Assembly: GCA_012845835.1 (NCBI GenBank)
Contig: JABAKD010000021.1
Coordinates: 11,705,199-11,769,198, forward strand
Direction: 5' to 3'
Length of the DNA: 64,000 nucleotides
From: Undaria pinnatifida
Taxonomy: Eukaryota; Sar; Phaeophyceae; Laminariales; Alariaceae
Shown: positions 56,687 to 64,000 of the stretch, piece by piece
How the letters are laid out: the number at the start of each line of letters is the position of its first letter
Numbering within the stretch: the stretch's first letter is position 1
The notes under the pieces: generated by a model
The model's input: the letters and a program-made list of their open reading frames with translations, nothing else
Told to the model about the DNA's origin: nothing
Database searches by the model: none
Translations under genes and position numbers: made by a program

Positions 56687-56982
56687 GGTTGTTCTGATGC
56701 TTTTACGAGGAGTTTTTTGGCTCAGGGCTAGAGAGTAGAAACAAGTAAGGTCGGATTGTGCGACTTCTCTTGATGGCGCAAGTCGACCTATATTTGTTCG
56801 TACTCTCTAGCCCTGAACCAAAAAAACTACTCTTGATCGCGCAATCCGACCTATCTTTGTCTGTACTTTCTAGCCCTGAGCCAAAAAAACTATTCTTGAT
56901 CGCGCAATCCGACCTATATTTGTTTGTACTCTCTAGCCCTGAGCCAAAAAAACTACTTGTAAAAGCATCAGAACAACCGCTA
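56687..56982. mobile_element. Hairpin element with about 80-bp inverted arms
   Basis: Arm 1 (56687-56764: CGGTTGTTCTGATGCTTTTA ... GGTCGGATTGTGCGA) is the near-exact reverse complement of arm 2 (about 56904-56982: TCGCGCAATCCGACC ... AAAAGCATCAGAACAACCG). The centre holds about three 63-bp tandem units (TCTAGCCCTGAGCCAAAAAA, CTTGATCGCGCAATCCGACC). It may be a MITE or a foldback element. Confidence 0.75.
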
Positions 56983-57177
56983 GTTCCTCACTTGATGAGC
57001 TCAACCGGCTAGTTTGAACCAAAAAGTGCAACCCCTACGCGGGATGACTCTACAGACAATTCCGACTCAACAGAGCCCCCTAAACCCCTTCCTATACTGA
57101 TTCCATGTAATTTCCCCCCCAAAACGGGTTTCCAGTTGTAAATGGGATGTTGGCGTGCGGTGGGGGGGAACACGCAC

Positions 57178-57292
57178 TTGGATTGATGCCCGTTCCGGCG
57201 GCGATGAGGATGACGTTGCGGTGGACGGGGGGTGGAAGCAGCCGTTCTATGATAAAGGGACCTTGCAGCTGAACCGCCGGGTTGTCGGTTGC
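57178..57292 (-). CDS. FNR/cyt-b5-reductase-like gene, GTGINP exon
   Basis: Acceptor CCCTCCCCTCCCAG at 57293; donor AATCCAA|GTGCGTG at 57177. It encodes ATDNPAVQLQGPFIIERLLP and NVILIAAGTGINP. QLQGPF is the end of the FAD-binding barrel (V.(L/F).GP.G) and LIAAGTGINP is the pyridine-nucleotide-binding GTG..P loop. It starts in phase 0 as required by the 58133 exon and leaves one base completed by the micro-exon at 55670. Confidence 0.85.
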
Positions 57293-57329
57293 CTGGGAGG
57301 GGGGAGGGGAGGGGGAACGGCGAAAAAAA

Positions 57330-58060
57330 AAAATCGGTCTAATGTCAACGGTTTCTTGTTTCGGTGTAAAAACGACAAGGCGGGAGTTGTCAACGATGTT
57401 TTGTTCGGTGCAGCAATCTATCGATGAGTATATTTTCGGCAGAAAAACATGCCCGTGAATGGGTTGCATTTTTTCGGTGATAAAGCGACTAAAGGTCGAA
57501 AATCAGCGGTAATGTTATTGATGCAAAATCGGCAAATGCCGAATGTCAACGGATATTTTTTCGGAAGCAAAATCGACCAAAACGAAGGTCAAAGATTGTG
57601 TATCAGCGGTTAAAGTCGTGATAACGATCAATCGTTGTAGTCACGCGGTGCAACAAGAAACAAAACGATGATGATGTGTCGGCTGTAGGGAAACATCAGT
57701 GCAATAACGATTAGACCGAATGTTGATGGTTACATATTCCGGTTCAAAAATGACAAGGCTGAAAATCAACGGCCACTTTTTTGGTGAAAAGAACGACAGG
57801 GGCGAATATCAACGGCTACATTCTCATATAGTTTCGGCGCAATAACGCCCAAAAGCCAAACGTCAACGCACATATCATATATTCGTCGCAAAGCATGACA
57901 AGTCGGAATGTCAACGGCTAATTTATCATACTGTCGGCGCACTAACGACCAAAGGCCGAACATCAACGCATTTATCATGTGTTCGGTAAAACAAAGAGAC
58001 AAAATTACATGTCAGCGGTGACAGCAGTCTCGGTGTAATGAAACCCGACGAAAAAAGGCC
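57330..58060. repeat. Degenerate tandem repeat, unit about 50-65 bp
   Basis: Recurring AATGTCAACGG(C/T)TA, TTTTTCGG.G.AA, AACGACAAGGC(C)GA pattern, about a dozen strongly diverged units. It fills nearly the whole intron between the 58133 and 57178 exons. Confidence 0.65.
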
Positions 58061-58104
58061 GAATTGGTGCCAAACGTAACCGAAAACCGAATCCCGACCC
58101 TTAC

Positions 58105-58132
58105 CCACCCACCCACCCACCCACCCACCCAC
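58105..58132. repeat. (CCCA)n microsatellite at the donor site
   Basis: About seven CCCA units abut the exon end. On the minus strand they read (GTGG)n, so the donor GTGGGT lies inside a microsatellite. Confidence 0.9.
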
Positions 58133-58351
58133 CTTCGCCAATTCCTCGAGCAGCTTGCTCATGGCACCATCCGGGTAGAGCCTGATGCGCATCTCGATGC
58201 ACAGAGCCCCCGTGTCCGTTTCCTTTGCGGGGAATATCGTACGCGTCCCCGCCCCAGTACCGCCTCCCCCCCTTACCCCCCCCCCGGGGGTTGCGGGTGC
58301 TGTGTCCGTCACTCGAACAGCAAACGCGTTGTATGACCGCTGGATAACACC
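58133..58351 (-). CDS. FNR/cyt-b5-reductase-like gene, FAD-domain exon
   Basis: Acceptor GCCAAAGCAG at 58352, donor GCGAAG|GTGGGT at 58132. It encodes GVIQRSYNAFAVRVTDTAPA, a Gly-rich loop and TGALCIEMRIRLYPDGAMSK LLEELAK. RSYN is at the R.Y(S/T) FAD site, and IRLYPDGAMS matches the (V)K.Y..G.MS site contacting the FAD pyrophosphate. Codon 4 of the R.Y(S/T) motif is Asn. The segment 58223-58276 (GTAAGG...CGCAAAG, 54 bp) is in frame but has splice-like ends, so it may be an optional intron. Confidence 0.8.
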
Positions 58352-58855
58352 CTGCTTTGGCGGGGTTGGGTTGAGGGAGGCGTTATTTCTTTTTTTTTTG
58401 GGGGGGGGTGTACACTGCCATACAGTAGGGGTCCCCCAGCAAGGCAGTGGTGTTCCAGAGCAATATGACCGTCTAATTGAGGGAAACCAACTTATTCATA
58501 CCAGGTTCTGAGCGCAAAATTCTCCAATCGCCCCAAGCGAGTTTGACCGCCTTATATTATATATAATATATATCTATATATATATCAGCCTCAGACCCCT
58601 TGGCGGGGGGACCCCTGTTGCATGACACGTGCTTAACGACACACACCCTCTAGGATGAATTTCACAGCAGACGTCCCTCAAAAGAAAGCCAGGATAGGTG
58701 CAAGCAGCCAAAATGGCGGCTTTCGGGATAGTTCGTCGAGATATTTCTTTTTCCGTGAACGCGTCGCTCGGCGTCTGCACTCTGGCGACATCGAGAAAAT
58801 CGGGAATGACCTTGGTCTTAGGGGGGATGTACTCACATACTCACATACAACGTGG

Positions 58856-58960
58856 GTTGTGTTGTGTTGTGTTGTGTTGTGTTGTGTTGGGTTGGGTTGG
58901 GTTAGGCTGGGTTGGGTTGGGCTGGGTTGGGCTCGGGTGCGACGGCAAATATTCACAGGT
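58856..58960. repeat. (GTGTT)n/(GGGTT)n microsatellite
   Basis: Five-base units TGTGT and then GGGTT in a row, with GCTGGGTTGG variants. Confidence 0.95.
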
Positions 58961-59177
58961 GGGTGGGTGGGTGAGTGGGTGGCGGCGGACAGGTATGTTT
59001 GGCATGGTGGAAACAGCTTTGCTCGCAATGAAAGTGTACTTAAGAGGTAGTGCGGACTATCATCCGTTTTTTAGAAGCTGGACCAGGTCGTGAGCACCAC
59101 TACTACTGTCAACCGTACCAAACACTATTGTCAGCTGTCAGCGGTGCAACAGACCCCCTGCGGTGAACTGTGCTTAC

Positions 59178-59234
59178 CTTTTTGGCGTCGTGAGCGCGCA
59201 TGTTGAAGTAGCAGACTCCCGAGACGGCCTTGAC
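59178..59234 (-). CDS. FNR/cyt-b5-reductase-like gene, 57-bp exon
   Basis: Acceptor AACTGTATCCTCAG and donor AAAAAG|GTAAGC. It has 19 codons, phase 0 on both sides, encoding VKAVSGVCYFNMRAHDAKK. It corresponds to the (P.G.Y..(L/M)R) strand that precedes the R.Y(S/T) motif, which opens the next exon. Confidence 0.7.
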
Positions 59235-59312
59235 CTGAGGATACAGTTTTGAGCCATAACACCGGGGGAAGGAAAAATCGGGGGGGGGGAACAAAAAAAA
59301 AGAAAAAAAAAA

Positions 59313-59572
59313 ACCCGTGCTACGGTAGAGGTGCACTTTTTTTTTTTCTTCCTTTTGAAGGTGATCACTTGAGGAGCTCTATGGCCCACCTAAAAACTGC
59401 TTGAGTAAAACAAAAAAGCAATATCCGACCAACAAAACCCATGGCCTACGTATACAATATATATATATATATTGCAAAACAACGAAATTCTGACGATATT
59501 GGGTTGAGGAGCCCCGTCACGCCGAAAAAAACAAAATGACGGAAAAAAAGACTACCTCCATCGTAGGGTACG
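59313..59572 (-). mobile_element. MITE family M copy
   Basis: CCCGTGCTACGGTAGAGGTG at one end and ACTACCTCCATCGTAGGGTA at the other; TTGGGTTGAGGAGCCCCGTC inside. It holds an AT microsatellite. Confidence 0.7.
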
Positions 59573-59829
59573 ATAAAAATGTACGTTATCATAGAAGATT
59601 TCTCCCCGCTGTGATCGGCCGTGCTGGAAAACCTCTCGACGAACTATTACACGTAACTTGACGAAACGGCATAAACATCAACACAACATTAACCAACAAA
59701 GGCGGTACACCCGCAGCTAGGAATCCATGCAAGCAGGATATTTGTAAACCACCCGTCGCCAACTGATTGAGGTGCGTTGGAGTGGATGGTTGGCGGTCGA
59801 CGGTCACGACGGCTCATCCCACGCAGTCG

Positions 59830-59990
59830 TACGGGTGCGAGCAGATTCTAAGAACTTTCTGAGCTCCTAACACGAGGAGCTCAACATCTCACCATCATCC
59901 ATCATCCATCATCACCCGAGGCATGTCTTCGAGGGGCATCCAATCGTTCGCGCAAACCGACCAACATATATATGCGCTACTGTAGTCCTA
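59830..59990 (-). repeat. Dispersed repeat family R, copy 3
   Basis: Reverse complement of 36105-36305: TTCTGAGCTCCTAACACGAG, (CATCATC)n, GTTCGCGCAAACCGACC, TAGTCCTAAAAC. Confidence 0.7.
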
Positions 59991-60094
59991 AAACAAATGC
60001 ACCGGTATCATTGTCATACTGCCCGATATTTCCACACTTTAAGAAGGGCGCAATCGGTCCGAACCGTTTGCCCCAACGAGTGCAACCGTACAGG

Positions 60095-60315
60095 TGGGTG
60101 GGGTGGCTCTGACAGTCATCTCAAAGAGCGGCCCCGATACCTTGGCGCTGTCGTCTTGGAAAGCTCGACTTCGCTCGTACTTTACCTAAAACAAACCCCT
60201 CTCCACCGCGCAAGAAGGGCCAAGCGTACAGGTGGTGGGATGGCTCTGATAGTCATCTCAAAGAGCGGCCCCGATATCTAGGCGTTGTCGACTTAGAAAG
60301 CTCAACTTCGCTCGT
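60095..60315. repeat. Tandem pair of about 125 bp
   Basis: GTACAGGTGG...GGATGGCTCTGA(C/T)AGTC, ATCTCAAAGAGCGGCCCCGA, GGAAAGCTCGACTTCGCTCG repeats twice. Confidence 0.9.
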
Positions 60316-60560
60316 ACTTGAAAAAACGAAACCCCTCGCCACCGCGCACGAAGGGCCCCAAGGGAATTCGAATTTTCTTGTACATAAAAACAAAAGCCTC
60401 TTCACAGCACGCGAAGGACAAGGGAAGAACTCGAATTTTCGCGTACATAAAACAAAGGCCTCTCTCCACCGCACACGAAGGACCAAGGGGGAGCTCGAAT
60501 TTTCTCGTGCACAACAGCAAAGCCTCTTGTGTCGCACGCGAAGGAGCGAGGGTATGCTAA
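60316..60560. repeat. Tandem repeat of about 65 bp, four units
   Basis: CACGCGAAGGACAAGG, GA(A/G)CTCGAATTTTC.(C/T)GT and AAAACAAA(G)GCCTCT repeat. It continues from the preceding tandem pair, sharing AACCCCTC(G/T)CCACCGCGCA. Confidence 0.85.
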
Positions 60561-60760
60561 ATTTACCAAGGCGGGTGCCTGCCCAGGGCACGAGACCATA
60601 CTCGTGTATACCGTTAGTTGAGGGTGATTTCCTTTTGGTCGCCAATCCGCAAAAATCCAGCATTGGCGAATTGAGCACGCGCGTCAATAGTCTTTCACTC
60701 GGAACGAAAATCCTTCGGCACACACACCAAGGACAACACCAAGAGCATGTTGATGCTTAC

Positions 60761-60889
60761 CAGGGCCTGGGCCTGCCCGGGGCACGAGAAGACGTACTTG
60801 TACACCGGGCGGTTGGTGGGAAGGTCGCCACGGCCCGACGGGCTGCTGACTCCCATCTTCTCCCGGAAGAGGAGAGGGCAAACGTGAAA
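60761..60889 (-). CDS. FNR/cyt-b5-reductase-like gene, exon before FAD barrel
   Basis: Donor GCCCTG|GTAAGC at 60760; the phase-0 acceptor used here is GTTGGAGCAG at 60890. It has 43 codons: FHVCPLLFREKMGV, then NRPVYKYVFSCPGQAQAL, fitting the first strands of the FAD barrel (F.L.EK......R.Y+F..P). The acceptor choice rests on phase agreement with both neighbours; other AGs a few bases upstream exist. Confidence 0.6.
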
Positions 60890-60984
60890 CTGCTCCAACA
60901 CTCTCCTGCTGCTCGAAGGGCCCCTTACAATTCTCCGCATAGGCTAAACAAACCCACGAGACACGACAGCGAGGCAGCGGGAGC

Positions 60985-61250
60985 GCGCGCGCGGGGGGGG
61001 CGGGGGGGGGGGGGGGGGGGGGCGTACTCGTCAGCTGCTTGCCTTAGTCGTTTGACCATTGAAGACCCACCCCTTTCGAGGCGGAGCACAGTTTGCACCC
61101 CTGATCAGGTAGACACCTTCAACGTTTGGGCGCTCACAACGCTTTTTCCATGCATCACATCCCCCCAAAAAAAAATGTTCCTTATATCCCTTCCCGTTTC
61201 GCTTTTTGTGGCCACCATCTATCTTTTTGGGTAGCAGTTGGGGGGTTCGG
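60985..61250 (-). mobile_element. LINE 3'-end fragment, minus orientation
   Basis: The minus strand reads DRWWPQKAKR, CERPNVEGV and RKGWVFNGQTTKAS, a diverged and frameshifted version of the tail at 62.4 kb. It ends in a poly-C/G run. It lies within an intron of the flavoprotein gene. Confidence 0.7.
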
Positions 61251-61749
61251 GCGGCTTAGCACAAGAAAGGGTGTTGACCCACACGGAAATGCTGAGCCCC
61301 CAAGGGCGATGCTAATGCAAGCGTGGAGCGGCGGGGGGGGAGGGGAAGACAACCACAGCTTGTCCAGAAGGTTGATGGTCTAGGGAACGATCCTGCGAGC
61401 TCAGCTGGAAACCAAAAGTCGCGATAAAAAAAAAAGAACAAAACATCAATCGAAGGCACGGAAAATAGCATAGCGGGTTCCGGTCGTTCTCCACCCTCCC
61501 CACAACAGCAAATCATTACCGGGTATATAATGCCGACACTTGGTACTAGCATAGTGGGTTCCAGTCGTGCCACGCGATTTTACCGGCACTATATCGGCAA
61601 TATGTACTGTTCAACCCTTACTGTACGTGGACTAACCGGCACTGTAAGGAGCTCCTTACTGCTGTACGTGTTTACCCCTTCCGCCGGACGAACACAAAAA
61701 AAACAGCAACAAAAAAAGGAAGCGACAGAAGCAAAACAAAAAAACTCAC

Positions 61750-61884
61750 GTGATCTAGCTCCTTGCATCCGGTCTGAACGACGCCCTGTGCAGCGGTCCC
61801 GTGGGCCTCTGGCCCCGTGGATACGTCGTCTTCCAACGCATCAGGAATGGCCGCGAGCTCGTTGAGCCGCTTCGCCGTGTTCGA
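61750..61884 (-). CDS. FNR/cyt-b5-reductase-like gene, most 5' exon recognised
   Basis: Acceptor TTGTAATACTCAG at 61885 and a consensus donor GATCAC|GTGAGT at 61749. It has 45 codons in phase 0 on both sides: SNTAKRLNELAAIPDALEDD ... GVVQTGCKELDH. No domain is recognised. It joins in phase to the exon ending at 60889, so it probably encodes the N-terminal extension. The start codon is further upstream, possibly beyond the window. Confidence 0.6.
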
Positions 61885-61944
61885 CTGAGTATTACAAAGC
61901 ACGAGGGCGAAAAACAAAAGCGGCTATTAATAAATCATTATAAG

Positions 61945-62105
61945 CCAGGGCTTTTCGCGGGTCGGGCCTGGTCCCCGGTCGGGTCGGTGACACGATCCAA
62001 CACGTGAGATTTTGAACACCTCCTAATCCGACCCGATCCAACCCGACACAACCCGATCCGATCCTATCCAATCCGACCGGGCCAACCCGACCTGACCCGA
62101 AACAA
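61945..62105. repeat. GACCC/GATCC-rich degenerate repeat block
   Basis: Relative of 13285-13430: CAGGGCTTTTCGCGGGTCGG, then runs of CCGACCCGATCC and AACCCGAC. Both carry CAAACACCTCCT- or GAACACCTCCTA-like segments. Confidence 0.55.
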
Positions 62106-62379
62106 AAGCTAGAAAATAAGATGATTGCGTGTGTTTGTATCGCGAGTATATACGCGAGGGGTGATACACGACAAGACGACACACGACGAGGCCGCCAGGT
62201 CGATTAGCCGTTTGGACTTGTTCGTCTGAATATCATACAGGCGAGGGGGGGGGTCGTATCATAAGAGCACTTGGATAAGAACAAATGTTTCACACATATC
62301 GCTTGGGTATCGATTAGCCGTTTCGGCTTGTTCATGTAAATACAATAGAGGTGGTGGTGGCCGTGGTGGTGGTGGTGGA

Positions 62380-64000
62380 GGGGTACTCATTTGTTGCTTG
62401 CCTCAGCCATTTGACGATTGACCACGCATCCCTTTCGAGACGGAGCACCGTTCCTACTCCTAATAGAGACACCTCCAACGTTTGGGCGCTCATTACGCTC
62501 CTTCAATATATTGCATAGAAACTGTTTGCTTATCCTATTTCCGTGCTGTTTCGCCGTCTGCGGTCACCATCCATCTCCTAGTATAGCGCTTGTTTCTCGC
62601 TTTTCTCTGGTGTACCAAAATCTTCCATGTCACATACGTCTACTTTCCTCACCTCCTCCTCTAGCGTATCCAGTTCCTTCTTGTATATTTATCATTTTCC
62701 TACTATGTAAGTCCTACTCTCTATTGTTGTGTCACACGGGCATATATGTGTAGCCACGTCCTCCTCCTCCCGACTACTGATGTATACCTTCTTTTTTCTG
62801 GCAGGTCCAGGTCCTCTACACGAAATTGCAGTTTCAACTTTTTCGGGTAGTCCGTTGGGCCGTTCAGATATGTTTCCTTCCAATATCTTCCCTCAACCCC
62901 CCGTATATCTCTAAGTGCTCATCCTTTTTTACCTATCTCTTAGCGCTAGCCTTTTCCTTTCTTCCATTATTTCTTTTACTTCTGTCTCGTGCCCGCCAAA
63001 CTTCTCTATAGACAGTACCTCTTCTTGGTCTCCGCCTGAATCCTTTCATATTTTCTCGACTACGTTATCCCATCGTATTCCACCTCGCGCTTTTGTTACT
63101 TTCTCCCATACAACCCTATCAGCTATGGCTGACAACCTTTTTTCTGGCATCTTCTTTACTATATATTGTCATTTCAACTTTCTCACGTCTCTATTTGTTT
63201 TAAGTGGGTGCATTCCTAGTCCTGCTCTCAATACTCTATTACTCGTCGTACTTGAGCATCCTAGTTTCTTTTTAGCTGCTGACATCTGAACTGTTTCGAG
63301 TTGTTTTACGAACTTCGCGTTCCCTTCCCGTACTTCTCCTGCATACTCTAACTTTCGAGCAGTCACATTAATCAGAATACATATTTCAATCCTAGTGTCA
63401 AGGTGCGGGTCTGTTAGTATCGCACCCATCCTGCCTATTTGTGATTTACCCTTCCTCATTACTTTCGCTATGTGTGCATCCCACGAGCAGTCCTTTCAGA
63501 TCTCTACGCTAAGGTACGTGTACTGGTCTACGGTCGGGTAGTTCATCTTCTCCCCACTTCCATTTGAAATTTGCCCAGATTCACCTTATCTTCGTTACAT
63601 ACAACTACTACTACTGCGCATTTTTTTCACGTTCGTTGTCACTCTCTATTTCCTAGTGTACTCTGGGGCTTTCTCGATCTGTTTCTGCGATCCTTCGGGT
63701 GTTTCTGATATTCCCACAAAATCATCCGCAAACATCAACCCCGACACCGCATCTTCCCCCGTCCATCGTGACTCCTTGCTTTGCTGCTTTGATTGCTACT
63801 ATCGTGTCATTAATATATGCCTTGAATAGATTGGGTGATCGTGTACATCCCTGTGCAACTCCGTGTGAAATATCAACATATTTGGATTTTCCCCGTCCAG
63901 CATCACAGCACTTCTCGCACATTCCGTCATATTTTTCATCATTCTCTTACATCTTTCCTCTGATCCCGATTTCCCACATATTTTTCCACAACCCATTCCT
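62380..64000 (-). mobile_element. Degenerate LINE (non-LTR retrotransposon), 3' half
   Basis: Running off the right edge, the minus strand shows RT pieces in order: GVAQGCTRSPNLFKAYINDT, FADDFVGISETPEGSQKQIE (catalytic FADD near 63725, in a shifted frame), SWDAHIAKV, then KLEYAGEVREGNAKFVKQLE, KKKLGCSSTTSNRVLRAGLG and HPLKTNRDVRKLKW, and at the end FLCNILKERNERPNVGGVSI to a stop near 62387. Several stops and shifts break it. The family look recalls LINEs I associate with Ectocarpus, but that is memory, not a search. Confidence 0.8.
63169..63459 (-). pseudogene. LINE post-RT region, open frame
   Basis: The longest surviving frame of the LINE (about 96 codons). It covers the thumb and linker after the reverse transcriptase (DTRIEICILINVTARKLEYA, VKQLETVQMSAAKKKLG). 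Both ends are broken by indels. Confidence 0.7.

Noticed and set aside
58660-58830. Exon encoding FTEKEISRRT between 59178 and 58133
   Set aside because: It looked like the R.YT region at first, but the exon ending at 58351 supplies RSYN in phase, and no good donor follows.
62418-63289. Phe/Leu/Ser-rich plus frames resembling membrane proteins
   Set aside because: They are antisense of the LINE, and the RT and linker motifs read on the minus strand.

Overview
The window reads as nuclear DNA from a large, intron-rich, repeat-laden eukaryotic genome. My best guess is a brown alga or another stramenopile. The reasons are genes split into small exons with long introns and GT/AG borders, a DIRS-type tyrosine-recombinase retrotransposon, a gag-NADAR-protease LTR element, a non-LTR element of a type I associate with Ectocarpus, and very many microsatellites, poly-G tracts and dispersed short repeats. 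There are no bacterial operons, rRNA genes or CRISPR arrays. The taxonomic call is inference. Most long open frames are repeat artefacts, for example poly-Gly, poly-Cys or poly-Val frames from G-runs and a (GTT)n tract.

Layout. 1-7.9 kb is gene-poor; it holds one probable 3'-terminal exon (1449-1586, +), a LINE 3' end (about 4.99-5.2 kb) and a degenerate MITE. From 7.95 to 11.49 kb, minus strand, three phase-compatible exons encode a DGAT1-like MBOAT acyltransferase; its 5' exons are not found. A DUF411-like exon lies at 12.55-12.72 kb. Family-B repeats and G-tracts fill 11.9-16.3 kb. A DIRS-like element occupies 18.2-24.1 kb on the minus strand: two gag frames (one with a CCCH finger), RT-RNase H and tyrosine recombinase, bracketed by direct repeats of about 240 bp. 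About 420 bp of (GTT)n follows. From 25.8 to 31.3 kb, plus strand, lies a decayed Ty3/gypsy-like element with a short LTR, gag with a CCHC knuckle, a NADAR domain and a retropepsin, cut off before any reverse transcriptase.

From 35.8 to at least 61.9 kb the minus strand carries one very long split gene. Ten exons join in phase into an FNR/cytochrome-b5-reductase-like flavoprotein (FAD motif, GTGINP, NAD-binding segments, C-terminal SGPSGF). Its introns are packed with MITEs, satellites, LTR fragments and tRNA-like modules. One intron ends in about 17 tandem copies of the gene's own 3' splice site. From 62.4 to 64.0 kb a degenerate LINE (minus strand) runs off the window.

The two host genes (triacylglycerol synthesis, flavin redox) show no visible functional link. 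The most unusual items are the NADAR domain inside a retrotransposon and the tandem array of splice acceptors.
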